Source: Caballeronia sp. NK8 (GTDB lineage: Bacteria; Pseudomonadota; Gammaproteobacteria; Burkholderiales; Burkholderiaceae). From it: 64,000 nucleotides of DNA. The position numbers and the translations under genes were made by a program. Each line of letters opens with the position of its first letter. Within the stretch, counting starts at the first letter, position 1. The DNA is taken from NCBI RefSeq assembly GCF_018408855.1, contig NZ_AP024323.1, positions 1 through 64,000 on the forward strand, given 5' to 3'. Below the pieces are notes generated by a model, which was not told where the DNA came from, made no database searches, and saw only the letters and a list, made by a program, of their open reading frames with translations. This document shows positions 8,500 through 16,963 of this stretch, one piece after another.

Positions 8500-10001
8500 G
8501 CGCGCCCGTCGTTGAAGCGATCGGGCTGACCAAGCGCTACGGCTCGACCGCCGCACTCGCCGACGTCACGATGCGCGTGCTGTCCGGCGAATCGCATGCG
8601 CTCGTCGGGCGCAACGGCGCGGGCAAATCGACCCTCGTGTCGATGATCACCGGCCTGCGCCGTCCCGACGCCGGCGAGATCCGCTTCGGCGGCGAGAGCG
8701 CGCCGCCGCTCGTCGATCGCGATGCCTGGCGCGAGCGCGTCGCGTGCGTCTATCAGCATTCGACGATCATCCGCGAGTTGTCGGTGGCCGAGAACCTGTT
8801 CATCAACCGGCAGCATCGGCGCGGCGGCGTGATCGACTGGCGCGCGATGCGCCGCGACGCCCGCGCCTTGCTCGGTCACTGGAAGATCGACGTGCGCGAG
8901 GATGCGCGCGCGGGCGATCTGACGGTCGAGGCGCGGCAGCTCGTGGAAATCGCGCGGGCGCTGTCGTACGGTGCGCGCTTCATCATCCTCGACGAGCCGA
9001 CAGCACAGTTGGACGGCGAGGAGATCAAGCGTCTCTTCAGGCGTATCGAAGAGTTGCAGCGCGAAGGTGTCACTTTCCTGTTCATTTCCCATCACTTGCA
9101 GGAAGTGTACGAAATCTGTCAGGCAGTGACCGTTCTGCGCGATGCCCGGCATATCGTCAGCGCGCCGGTTTCGGCGTTGCCGCGCGACAAGCTGATCGAA
9201 GCGATGACGGGCGAGCAGGGCGGTCTCGCCGTCGCGGATGCGGCCGCGCGTGCGCCTCTGTCCGCCGATGCACCGATCGCGCTGTCCGTGTCCGATCTCT
9301 GCGGCGACGACTACGGCGACGTGAGCTTCGCCGTGCGGCGCGGCGAAGTCATCGGCCTGACGGGCGCGACGACGAGCGGCCGCACGAGTGTCGCGGAAGC
9401 CATCGCCGGTTTGAAGGCGCAGCGCAGCGGCGCGATCGAGGTCGATGGCCGCGCGCTGCCTCCCGGCGACGTGCCTGCCGCGCTCGCGCGTGGCGTCGGC
9501 TGCGTGCCGAAGGACCGGCATCGCGAAGGACTGGTGCTGTCGCAATCCGTCGCGGAGAACGCGTCGATGACGATCGCGCGCACGCTCGGGCGCTTCGGCA
9601 TCGCGTCGCCGGCGCAGAAGAACGCGTTCGGACGCCGCATGATCGCGGCGCTCGGCATCAAGACGCAGGGGCCTGAGCACATCGTGTCGGGCCTGTCGGG
9701 CGGCAATCAGCAAAAAGTGGTGATGGCGCGCGCGCTCGCCACCGATCCGAACGTGCTCGTGCTCATCGATCCGACCGCCGGCGTCGACGTGAAGTCGAAA
9801 GAAGCGCTGCTCGGCGTCGTCGAGCGCGTGCGCGAGGAAGGCAAGGCGGTGCTCGTCGTCTCCGGCGAACTCGACGACCTGCGCACCTGCGATCGCGTGC
9901 TCGTGATGTTCCGGGGCGCCATCGCCGCCGAATTCCCTGCCGGTTGGCAGGACCATGAACTGATCGCATCCGTCGAAGGAGTGAGTCTCCATGAAGCATG
10001 A
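8496..10001 (+). CDS. Sugar ABC transporter ATPase (two ATP-binding domains, RbsA/XylG type)
   Basis: 501 residues with two fused ABC domains, the CUT2 arrangement. Domain 1 has Walker A GRNGAGKST (residues 38-46) and Walker B FIILDEPTAQLD. Domain 2 has the family's modified Walker A (GATTSGRTS) and a strong signature LSGGNQQKVVMARAL. The first-domain signature (DLTVEARQLVEIARAL) is weak, as usual in this family. The start overlaps the binding-protein stop by 4 bp and the end overlaps the permease by 11 bp, so the three are translationally coupled. It energises import of the operon's sugar at the inner membrane. Confidence 0.92.
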   Translation: MSAPVVEAIGLTKRYGSTAALADVTMRVLSGESHALVGRNGAGKSTLVSMITGLRRPDAGEIRFGGESAPPLVDRDAWRERVACVYQHSTIIRELSVAENLFINRQHRRGGVIDWRAMRRDARALLGHWKIDVREDARAGDLTVEARQLVEIARALSYGARFIILDEPTAQLDGEEIKRLFRRIEELQREGVTFLFISHHLQEVYEICQAVTVLRDARHIVSAPVSALPRDKLIEAMTGEQGGLAVADAAARAPLSADAPIALSVSDLCGDDYGDVSFAVRRGEVIGLTGATTSGRTSVAEAIAGLKAQRSGAIEVDGRALPPGDVPAALARGVGCVPKDRHREGLVLSQSVAENASMTIARTLGRFGIASPAQKNAFGRRMIAALGIKTQGPEHIVSGLSGGNQQKVVMARALATDPNVLVLIDPTAGVDVKSKEALLGVVERVREEGKAVLVVSGELDDLRTCDRVLVMFRGAIAAEFPAGWQDHELIASVEGVSLHEA

Positions 10002-11013
10002 TGTTTCCAGTCCCGCGATGGCCGGCGTGCCGATGCAGCGGCCGCGCCCGCGCATCGAACTCGCACGCTTTCGCGATCTTGCGCTATTGCCCGCGCTCGC
10101 GTTGCTGCTCGCGATCGGCGCGTTCGTCAGCCCGAGCTTTCTGACGCAGGCGAATCTGATCAGCATTCTCGGCGCGTCGGCGGCGCTTGCGCTCGTCGTG
10201 CTCGCCGAATCGCTGATCGTGCTGACGGGCAAGTTCGATCTGTCGCTCGAATCGACGGTCGGCATCGCGCCCGCCGTCGGCGCGATGCTCGTGATGCCCG
10301 CGGCGTCGGCGGGCTTCGGCCTCGAATGGCCGGCGGCGGCGGGGCTCGCGGCGATCGTCGTCGTGGGCGCGGCGGTCGGTTTCATCAACGGCTTTCTGGT
10401 CGTGCGGCTGCGCCTGAACGCGTTCATCGTCACGCTCGCAATGCTGATCGTGCTGCGCGGCATGCTCGTCGGCGCGACCAAGGGCGGCACGCTGTTCGAC
10501 ATGCCGCCGTCGTTCTTCACGCTTGCGACCACGCTCGTGCTCGGCCTGCCGCTCTCTGTCTGGCTCGCGGCGGCGGCCTTCGCGGTCGCGGCGTTCATGC
10601 TGCGTTACCACCGGCTCGGCCGCGCGCTCTACGCGATCGGCGGCAATCCGGAAGCGGCGCGCGCGGCGGGCATTCGCGTCGAGCGCGTCACCTGGGGCGT
10701 GTTCGTGCTGGGCAGCGTGCTCGCGTCCATCGGCGGGCTGATCGTGACGGGCTATGTCGGCGCGATCAACGCGAATCAGGGCAACGGCATGATCTTCACG
10801 GTGTTCGCCGCGGCGGTGATCGGCGGCATCTCGCTCGACGGCGGCAAGGGCACGATGCTGGGCGCGCTGTCAGGCGTTTTGCTGCTGGGCGTCGTGCAAA
10901 ACCTCCTGACACTTGCGCAGGTTCCGTCGTTCTGGATTCAGGCGATCTACGGCGCGATCATCCTCGGCTCGCTGATGGTGGCGCGGCTCGCGGGCGGCGA
11001 AGCGCAAACTTGA
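9991..11013 (+). CDS. Sugar ABC transporter permease (RbsC-like)
   Basis: 340-residue polytopic inner-membrane protein with 8-10 hydrophobic segments. Family hallmarks are SLIVLTGKFDLSLESTVG (normally GGIDLSVGS; here the glycines are changed), ALYAIGGNPEAARAAGI and ISLDGGKGTMLGALSGV. It forms the channel for the importer with the preceding ATPase. The N-terminal 35 residues are cytoplasmic and basic. It overlaps the ATPase gene by 11 bp. Confidence 0.9.
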   Translation: MKHDVSSPAMAGVPMQRPRPRIELARFRDLALLPALALLLAIGAFVSPSFLTQANLISILGASAALALVVLAESLIVLTGKFDLSLESTVGIAPAVGAMLVMPAASAGFGLEWPAAAGLAAIVVVGAAVGFINGFLVVRLRLNAFIVTLAMLIVLRGMLVGATKGGTLFDMPPSFFTLATTLVLGLPLSVWLAAAAFAVAAFMLRYHRLGRALYAIGGNPEAARAAGIRVERVTWGVFVLGSVLASIGGLIVTGYVGAINANQGNGMIFTVFAAAVIGGISLDGGKGTMLGALSGVLLLGVVQNLLTLAQVPSFWIQAIYGAIILGSLMVARLAGGEAQT

Positions 11014-11024
11014 GGTATCGAACG

Positions 11025-11342
11025 ATGCAAACCAACACCGATCCGCGTCTCATTCTGCTGAGTCCGGAAGACAACTGCCTGATCGCTGCCGCGCGCCTGC
11101 CGCAAGGCGAAACGCTGCTGATCGAAGGCGAGACCGTCACGCTCGCGACGACCATCGAACTCGCACACAAGGTCGCGCGGCGCGCGCTGTCGAAGGACGA
11201 CAAGGTGCTGCGCTACGGCGCGATCATCGGCCACGTCAGCGCCGATGTCGCGCGCGGCGCGCATCTGCATACACACAATCTCGAAAGCGACTACATCCCG
11301 ACGTACACGCACGATGCCGGACACGCGTACGTACAGCACTGA
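11025..11342 (+). CDS. UxaA-family dehydratase, small SAF-domain subunit
   Basis: 105 residues. It matches the N-terminal SAF domain of altronate/galactarate dehydratases (ALSKDDKVLRYGAIIGHVSA, then GAHLHTHNLESD), which in UxaA is fused to the large domain. Here the two parts are separate genes 9 bp apart and probably form one enzyme. In this operon it occupies the sugar-acid dehydratase step, inferred to be L-fuconate to 2-keto-3-deoxy-L-fuconate. It is too short to be catalytic alone. Confidence 0.82.
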   Translation: MQTNTDPRLILLSPEDNCLIAAARLPQGETLLIEGETVTLATTIELAHKVARRALSKDDKVLRYGAIIGHVSADVARGAHLHTHNLESDYIPTYTHDAGHAYVQH

Positions 11343-11351
11343 AGAACAGTC

Positions 11352-12620
11352 ATGAACACTCCCGCACTGCAAGGCTTTCTCCGCGCCGATGGCAAGAAGG
11401 GCATCCGCAATGTCGTCGCGGTGGCGTATCTCGTCGAATGCGCGCATCACGTCGCGCGCGAGATCGTCACGCACTTCCGTCCATCGTTCGACGCGTTCGA
11501 TGCCTTCGATCCGCAAGCCGAAGCGCCCGTGCATCTGATCGGCTTTCCCGGCTGCTATCCGAACAGCTACGCCGAAAAGATGCTGGAGCGCCTCTGCACG
11601 CATCCGAACGTCGGCGCGGTGCTGTTCGTCTCGCTCGGCTGCGAGAGCATGAACAAGCACTATCTCGCCGATGTCGTGCGCGCGAGCGGCCGTCCCGCCG
11701 CCGTGCTGACGATTCAGGAAAAAGGCGGCACGCGCAGCACGATCCAGAACGGTCTCGACTGGGTGCGCGAGGCGCGCGCGACGCTCGCCTCGCAACCGAA
11801 AGTGCCGATGGCGCTCGATGAACTGATCGTCGGCACGATCTGCGGCGGCTCGGACGGCACGAGCGGCATCACGGCGAATCCGGCTGTGGGCCGCGCGTTC
11901 GATGCGTTCATCGATGCGGGCGCGTCGTGCATCTTCGAGGAAACGGGCGAGCTCGTCGGCTGCGAATTCCATATGAAGCGGCGCGCGGCGCGGCCCGAAC
12001 TCGGTGATGCGATCGTCGATTGCGTGCAAAAGGCCGCGCGCTATTACACGACGATGGGCCACGGCTCGTTTTCCGTCGGCAACGCGGACGGCGGGCTGAC
12101 GACGCAGGAAGAGAAATCGCTCGGCGCGTATTCGAAAAGCGGCGCATCGCCGATCGTCGGCATCATCAAGCCGGGCGATGTGCCGCCGACCGGCGGCCTG
12201 TATCTGCTCGATGTCGTGCCGGACGGCGAGCCGCGCTTCGGCTTTCCCAACATCAGCGACAACGCGGAGATCGGCGAGCTGATCGCGTGCGGTTGTCACG
12301 TGATTCTCTTCACGACCGGACGCGGCTCGGTGGTCGGCTCGGCGATCTCGCCGGTCATCAAGGTCTGCGCAAATCCGTCGACGTATCGCAATCTGTCCGG
12401 CGACATGGACGTCGACGCGGGCCGCATCCTCGAAGGCCGCGCGACGCTCGACGAAGTAGGCCGCGAAATTGTCGATGTCACCGTTGCGGTGGCGGCGGGC
12501 GCGGCGTCGAAGTCGGAAGCGCTCGGGCATCAGGAATTCATCCTGACTTACAAAGCCTTCGAACCGGTCGGCCCCGCGTGTTTGCCCGCGAGCGTGGGAC
12601 GCGTTACTGTGGCGGCTTGA
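11352..12620 (+). CDS. UxaA-family dehydratase, large subunit (probable L-fuconate dehydratase)
   Basis: 422 residues corresponding to the C-terminal catalytic part of altronate/galactarate dehydratases. Motifs are GFLRADGKKGIRNVVAV at the start, IGFPGCYPNSYAEKML, VLFVSLGCES, and ICGGSDGTSGITANPAVG. Known members dehydrate hexonates in a metal-dependent manner. Together with the SAF-domain gene upstream it should make an alpha-keto-deoxy acid for the SDR and FAH enzymes downstream. Most characterised L-fuconate dehydratases (from memory) belong to the enolase superfamily, so the substrate is inferred from context only. Confidence 0.8.
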   Translation: MNTPALQGFLRADGKKGIRNVVAVAYLVECAHHVAREIVTHFRPSFDAFDAFDPQAEAPVHLIGFPGCYPNSYAEKMLERLCTHPNVGAVLFVSLGCESMNKHYLADVVRASGRPAAVLTIQEKGGTRSTIQNGLDWVREARATLASQPKVPMALDELIVGTICGGSDGTSGITANPAVGRAFDAFIDAGASCIFEETGELVGCEFHMKRRAARPELGDAIVDCVQKAARYYTTMGHGSFSVGNADGGLTTQEEKSLGAYSKSGASPIVGIIKPGDVPPTGGLYLLDVVPDGEPRFGFPNISDNAEIGELIACGCHVILFTTGRGSVVGSAISPVIKVCANPSTYRNLSGDMDVDAGRILEGRATLDEVGREIVDVTVAVAAGAASKSEALGHQEFILTYKAFEPVGPACLPASVGRVTVAA

Positions 12621-12653
12621 GTTTCGCCATCTCAAATCATTCGGAGTTTGCAG

Positions 12654-13703
12654 ATGACCGCAGAAGCGCAAGCAGCAGTTTCACGTCGACGCAAAATTGG
12701 CCGTACCGATCTGGACGTGACCGCGCTGTCGCTCGGCACCGCGCCGCTCGGCGGGCTGTATCACGAGCTCACGGAAGAGGAGGCGCGCGCGACCGTCGAT
12801 GCCGCATGGCAGGCCGGCCTCCGCTTCTTCGATACCGCGCCGCACTACGGCCACACGAAGGCGGAGCATCGTCTCGGCGATGCGCTGCGGCGTTATCCGC
12901 GCGGCGAGTATGCGTTATCGACCAAAGTCGGCCGCCGCTTCGTCCCGCGCACGACTCCCGACGACGGCAGCGAGGGCTGGGCCGCGCCGCTGCCGTTCCA
13001 GGCAATCTACGACTACACCTACGACGGCATCCTGCGCTCGTTCGAGGACAGCCAGATGCGGCTCGGCATGATCGATATCGACATCGTGCTGATTCACGAC
13101 ATCGGCCGCGTCACGCACGGCGAGCGCAACGCGCATTACTGGAAGCAACTGACCGACGAAGGTGGTTTCCGCGCGCTCGACGAACTGAAGCAATCGCGCG
13201 GCGTGAAGGCGGTCGGGCTGGGCGTGAACGAAGGCGCGGCCGTGATGGAGGCGATGGCCGAATTCGATATCGACTGCGCGTTGCTCGCGGGCCGCTACAC
13301 GCTGCTCGAACAGAACACGCTCGACGATTTATTGCCTGAATGCGAGAAGCGCGGCGTGAGCATCCTGCTCGGCGGCGCGTTCAACTCGGGCATTCTCGCG
13401 CGCGGTCTCGATGCGAACGCGCACGGCGATCTCAAGTTCAATTACGGCGATGCGCCGAAGGACATCGTCGAGCGCGTCGGCAAGCTGGAGCGCGTGTGCC
13501 GCGAACATGGCGTCGCGCTCTCGGCGGCGGCCATCCAGTTTCCTTATGCGCATAAAGTCGTCGCCACGGTGCTGATGGGCGCGCGCACGCCGGATGAAGT
13601 GCGCGAAAACGCGGCCTCGTTCGCGACGCCGGTTCCGCCCGCGCTGTGGGACGCGTTGCGCGCCGAAGGTCTGCTGCACGCGAATGCGCCGGTGCCGCGA
13701 TGA
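12654..13703 (+). CDS. Aldo/keto reductase, probable L-fucose (aldose) 1-dehydrogenase
   Basis: 349 residues with an aldo/keto reductase barrel. Catalytic tetrad elements are visible: RFFDTAPHYGHTKAE (Asp and Tyr), STKVGRR (Lys) and IVLIHDIGR (His). Similar enzymes oxidise L-fucose or D-arabinose at C1 to the lactone with NAD(P). The following gene encodes a lactonase whose ATG overlaps this stop (ATGA). I chose the start at 12654, preceded by CGGAG; a TTG codon at 12648 is also in frame. Near the C-terminus a parS-like palindrome is embedded in the coding sequence (13542-13557), giving QFPYAHKVV where relatives usually have something like QFPLAHPAV. Confidence 0.86.
   Translation: MTAEAQAAVSRRRKIGRTDLDVTALSLGTAPLGGLYHELTEEEARATVDAAWQAGLRFFDTAPHYGHTKAEHRLGDALRRYPRGEYALSTKVGRRFVPRTTPDDGSEGWAAPLPFQAIYDYTYDGILRSFEDSQMRLGMIDIDIVLIHDIGRVTHGERNAHYWKQLTDEGGFRALDELKQSRGVKAVGLGVNEGAAVMEAMAEFDIDCALLAGRYTLLEQNTLDDLLPECEKRGVSILLGGAFNSGILARGLDANAHGDLKFNYGDAPKDIVERVGKLERVCREHGVALSAAAIQFPYAHKVVATVLMGARTPDEVRENAASFATPVPPALWDALRAEGLLHANAPVPR
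13542..13557. promoter_or_regulatory. parS-like site 4, inside the aldo/keto reductase gene
   Basis: CCTTATGCGCATAAAG differs from the perfect 16-bp palindrome of site 1 at one position. It lies 10.2 kb from site 3 and within coding sequence. Isolated parS sites inside genes are known for other bacteria; function here is unproven. Confidence 0.6.
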
Positions 13704-14533
13704 ATATTGACTCACATCAGCATTACTGGGATCCGTCACGCGGCGATTATGGCTGGCTCACGCCGGACATGAAGCCGCTGTATCGCGTATTCGGCCCCGA
13801 CGATCTCGCGCCGCTTCGCAACGCAGCCGGCGTTCAGAAAACGGTCGTCGTTCAGGCCGCGCCGACAGTCGACGAAACGCGCTATCTGCTCGATCTCGCG
13901 CGCCGAGACGATTCGATCGCGGGCGTCGTCGGCTGGGTGCCGCTCGATTCGCCGGATGCAGCGAAGATCATCGACGAACTCGCGCGCGAACCGAAGTTCA
14001 AGGCCGTCCGCCCGATGCTGCAAGACCTGCCTGACGATACCTGGATCGAACACGCACCGCGCAAGGACGCGATCGAGCGCCTGATCGAACACGATCTCGC
14101 CTTTGATGCGCTGATCTTCGCGCGGCACGTGCCGTCGCTGATCCGGTTCGTCGAGCGTTATCCGGCGTTGCGCGTGGTGGTCGATCATGGCGCGAAGCCG
14201 CCGATTCGCGATGGCGTCGATGGCTGGCAACCCTGGGCCGATGGCATCGCGCAACTCGCGGCGTTACCGCAGCGACTGCTCTGCAAACTTTCCGGCCTCG
14301 CGACCGAAGCAAAAGAAAGCTGGACCGACGAAACGCTGAAACCCTACGTCGCGCATCTCATCGAACATTTCGGCGCGGCGCGTCTGATGTGGGGCAGCGA
14401 CTGGCCCGTGCTCGACCTGAACGGCAGTTACACTGGCTGGCACAGCACGGCCAAAAACCTCACGTCTCATCTCGAAAAGGCCGAACAGGACGCGATTTTC
14501 GGCGCCAACGCCCGCGCGTTCTATCGCCTCTGA
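13700..14533 (+). CDS. Amidohydrolase-superfamily sugar lactonase (COG3618, probable L-fuconolactonase)
   Basis: 277 residues. The N-terminal metal-binding HxH is in DSHQHYWDPSRGDYGWL, and the C-terminal Asp in LMWGSDWPVLDLNG, both typical of COG3618 lactonases such as L-fucono-1,5-lactonase and L-rhamnono-lactonase. It would hydrolyse the lactone made by the preceding dehydrogenase to the free acid. The ATG overlaps the upstream stop codon, so it is translationally coupled. L-fuconate versus L-rhamnonate cannot be decided by eye; the aldo/keto reductase partner favours fucose. Confidence 0.88.
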   Translation: MNIDSHQHYWDPSRGDYGWLTPDMKPLYRVFGPDDLAPLRNAAGVQKTVVVQAAPTVDETRYLLDLARRDDSIAGVVGWVPLDSPDAAKIIDELAREPKFKAVRPMLQDLPDDTWIEHAPRKDAIERLIEHDLAFDALIFARHVPSLIRFVERYPALRVVVDHGAKPPIRDGVDGWQPWADGIAQLAALPQRLLCKLSGLATEAKESWTDETLKPYVAHLIEHFGAARLMWGSDWPVLDLNGSYTGWHSTAKNLTSHLEKAEQDAIFGANARAFYRL

Positions 14534-14585
14534 AACGGCTGATATACCCGGCATGTCTCAAAAAACACTTCGACTGGAGCAGTAG

Positions 14586-15329
14586 ATGGTACAAAGACTG
14601 GCAGGCAAGACGGCGCTGATCACGGCGGCGGGACAGGGCATCGGGCTCGCGACGGCCGAGCTTTTCGCGGCGCAGGGCGCGCGCGTGATCGCGACGGACA
14701 TCCGCACCGAATCGCTCGACGGCAAGCCCTTCGAAGTGCGCAAGCTCGATGTGCGCGACACGCAGGCGATCAACGCGCTGGCCGACGAGATCGGCGCGAT
14801 CGACGTGCTGTTCAACTGCGCGGGCTTCGTGCACGCCGGCTCGATTCTGGAAGCAAGCGAAGAGGACTGGGATTTCGCCTTCGACCTGAACGCCAAGGCG
14901 ATGTATCGTACGATTCGCGCTTTCCTGCCGAAGATGCTGGAAAAAGGCGGCGGTTCGATCATCAACATGTCGTCGGCGGCGTCGAGCGTGAAGGGCGTGC
15001 CGAACCGCTTCGTGTATGGTGCGTCGAAGGCGGCCGTGATCGGTCTCACGAAGGCTGTCGCCGCCGATTTCGTCACGCGCGGCGTCCGCTGCAATGCGAT
15101 CTGCCCCGGCACCGTGGAGTCGCCGTCGCTGAAGGACCGCATCGCGGAGCAGGCGCAGGCGCAGGGCGCGAGCGTCGATCAGGTGCAGGCGGCGTTCGTC
15201 GCGCGCCAGCCGATGGGACGCGTCGGCCGCGCCGAAGAGATCGCGGCGCTCGCGCTCTATCTCGGCTCGGACGAATCGTCGTTTACGACGGGCCAGATTC
15301 ACATCATCGACGGCGGCTGGTCGAACTGA
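14586..15329 (+). CDS. SDR dehydrogenase, probable 2-keto-3-deoxy-L-fuconate dehydrogenase
   Basis: 247-residue short-chain dehydrogenase. The nucleotide-binding motif is TAAGQGIGLATAELFAAQG, then NCAGF. The active site is NMSSAASSVKG with catalytic YGASK, and the end is GQIHIIDGGWSN. The start of strand 2 is ATDIR, suggesting NAD preference. It resembles DHRS6-like enzymes, the group that includes bacterial 2-keto-3-deoxy-L-fuconate dehydrogenase (from memory of the Xanthomonas pathway). Product would be the 2,4-diketo acid cut by the next gene. Confidence 0.85.
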   Translation: MVQRLAGKTALITAAGQGIGLATAELFAAQGARVIATDIRTESLDGKPFEVRKLDVRDTQAINALADEIGAIDVLFNCAGFVHAGSILEASEEDWDFAFDLNAKAMYRTIRAFLPKMLEKGGGSIINMSSAASSVKGVPNRFVYGASKAAVIGLTKAVAADFVTRGVRCNAICPGTVESPSLKDRIAEQAQAQGASVDQVQAAFVARQPMGRVGRAEEIAALALYLGSDESSFTTGQIHIIDGGWSN

Positions 15330-15371
15330 CCACGCCCTCATTCTTTTTCGGAACCAGGAGGATCAAACCAG

Positions 15372-16220
15372 ATGAAGCTGCTTCGTTACGGCCCCAAGGG
15401 TCAGGAAAAACCGGGTCTGCTGGATGACGAGGGCCAGATTCGCGATCTGTCGAAGGTCGTCGATGACATCGCCGGCGCGACGCTGACCGATGCGGGCCTG
15501 GCCAAACTGCGCGCAACCGACATCGCGTCGCTGCCGGTGGTCGATGGCAATCCGCGCATCGGGCCGTGTGTCGGGCGTGTCGGCAAGTTCGTGTGCATCG
15601 GGCTGAACTACGCGGATCACGCCGCCGAATCGAATCTGCCGGTGCCGACCGAGCCGGTCATCTTCAACAAGTGGACGAGCGCGATCAACGGCCCGGACGA
15701 CGACGTGGAAATCCCGCGCAACTCGGTCAAGACCGACTGGGAAGTCGAACTCGGCGTGGTGATCGGCAAGGAAGCCAAGTACGTCGACGAAGCGAACGCG
15801 CTTGATTACGTCGCGGGCTACTGCGTGATCAACGACGTCTCCGAGCGCGAATGGCAGCTCGAGCACGGCACGCAATGGGACAAGGGCAAGGGCTTCGACA
15901 CGTTCGGCCCGATCGGTCCGTGGCTCGTCACGAAGGACGAAGTCGCCGATCCGCAGAAGCTCGATCTGTGGCTCGAAGTCGACGGCAAGCGCTATCAGAA
16001 CGGCAACACGAAGACGATGGTCTTCACGGTCGCGCAACTGGTCGCGTATCTGTCGAAGGTGATGAGCCTGCAGCCGGGCGATGTCATTTCGACGGGCACG
16101 CCGCCGGGCGTCGGCATGGGCGTGAAGCCGAACGCGGTGTATCTGAAGGCCGGGCAAACGATCCGCCTCGGCATTCAGGGTCTCGGCGAGCAGACGCAGA
16201 AGACCGTCGCGGCGCAGTAA
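15372..16220 (+). CDS. FAH-family hydrolase, probable 2,4-diketo-3-deoxy-L-fuconate hydrolase
   Basis: 282 residues with the fumarylacetoacetate-hydrolase fold. Metal-ligand motifs are KTDWEVELGVVIGKEA and CVINDVSEREWQ, followed by GKGFDTFGPIGPWLV and DVISTGTPPGVGMG. In L-fucose and L-rhamnose pathways such enzymes split the 2,4-diketo-3-deoxy acid to pyruvate and L-lactate. It has a strong AGGAGG ribosome-binding site 10 bases before the ATG. It is the last gene of the operon, followed by a strong terminator. Confidence 0.87.
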   Translation: MKLLRYGPKGQEKPGLLDDEGQIRDLSKVVDDIAGATLTDAGLAKLRATDIASLPVVDGNPRIGPCVGRVGKFVCIGLNYADHAAESNLPVPTEPVIFNKWTSAINGPDDDVEIPRNSVKTDWEVELGVVIGKEAKYVDEANALDYVAGYCVINDVSEREWQLEHGTQWDKGKGFDTFGPIGPWLVTKDEVADPQKLDLWLEVDGKRYQNGNTKTMVFTVAQLVAYLSKVMSLQPGDVISTGTPPGVGMGVKPNAVYLKAGQTIRLGIQGLGEQTQKTVAAQ

Positions 16221-16239
16221 CGCGCACGCGTAGCAAACA

Positions 16240-16266
16240 AAAAACCTCGCCGCGGCGAGGTTTTTT
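16240..16266 (+). terminator. Rho-independent terminator after the 6-deoxy-sugar operon
   Basis: A perfect inverted repeat (AAAACCTCGCC / GGCGAGGTTTT) with a 2-base centre is followed by further Ts, 19 bp after the FAH stop. The A-tract on the left makes it potentially bidirectional, serving the converging thioesterase gene too. Confidence 0.9.
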
Positions 16267-16291
16267 GCTTGATAGGACGGAGATTGAAGAA

Positions 16292-16732
16292 TCAGGCGTG
16301 ATATACCGGTTCGGCGGAGACGCCCTCGCCGATGCGCGTGATCGTGCCCTGCGCGACCGCGACGAGCCGCTCGGCGCCGCCGTCGGTGACGAACACGTCG
16401 CACTGGCAGGTCGCCTGCGTCATGCCCGCATGCACCACGCGCGCGCGGGCCATCAGCGTGCCGGAGACGGCCGGGCGCAGATAGTTGATCTTGTACTCCC
16501 CGGTGACGACCTTCGGCCCGAGCCGCAGCGCGCCCGCGAAGGTCAGCGCGTTGTCCACGAGATAACTGACCACCCCGCCGTGCACGAAACCGTGTTGTTG
16601 CCTCAGCTCGTCCCTGATCGTCAGACACAGCGTGAGACTCGCTGAATCGACCTGCATCAGCTTGGTTCCGAGCAAGGCGCTGAACGGTTGCGCATTCAGC
16701 GCACCGCGCGCGATATCGACGATTTCGGCCAT
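16292..16732 (-). CDS. PaaI-type hotdog-fold thioesterase
   Basis: 146 residues. The hotdog-fold active-site segment is [19 protein letters not shown], as in PaaI/YdiI-like acyl-CoA thioesterases, with [18 protein letters not shown] in the following strand. The start at 16732 has AAGGAG about 8 bases upstream; longer in-frame starts lack this. The substrate is unknown. It converges on the 6-deoxy-sugar operon and is divergent from the chemoreceptor, with no operon partner. Confidence 0.85.
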   Translation of the reverse strand: MAEIVDIARGALNAQPFSALLGTKLMQVDSASLTLCLTIRDELRQQHGFVHGGVVSYLVDNALTFAGALRLGPKVVTGEYKINYLRPAVSGTLMARARVVHAGMTQATCQCDVFVTDGGAERLVAVAQGTITRIGEGVSAEPVYHA

Positions 16733-16963
16733 TCGGACACTCCTTGGGTGGGTTCGGTGCCGTCCTGCAAAGACAATAGATACCGTTCGCGCCCACTGCA
16801 AGGAAGTGACGCAAATATTGTGCAATGGAACGTTTCCGGCGGCGTCCCGCATTCGCGTAGACACGCCGCGCGGCAAACGATTCAAGCTTTCCGGCCTGGT
16901 TGCCGTAAACCCGCACTATCCCCGCGATGGGCGGGCCTATTTCGGAAAGTGTGGGTGCAAGAG

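Noticed and set aside
8427..10598. Long minus-strand frame over the sugar ATPase and permease genes
   Set aside because: Antisense to two well-supported ABC genes; no recognisable domain or start signal.
16906..16930. Flagellar sigma-28 promoter before the chemoreceptor gene
   Set aside because: TAAA and CGATGG are at roughly the right spacing but the match to the usual GCCGATAA box is poor.
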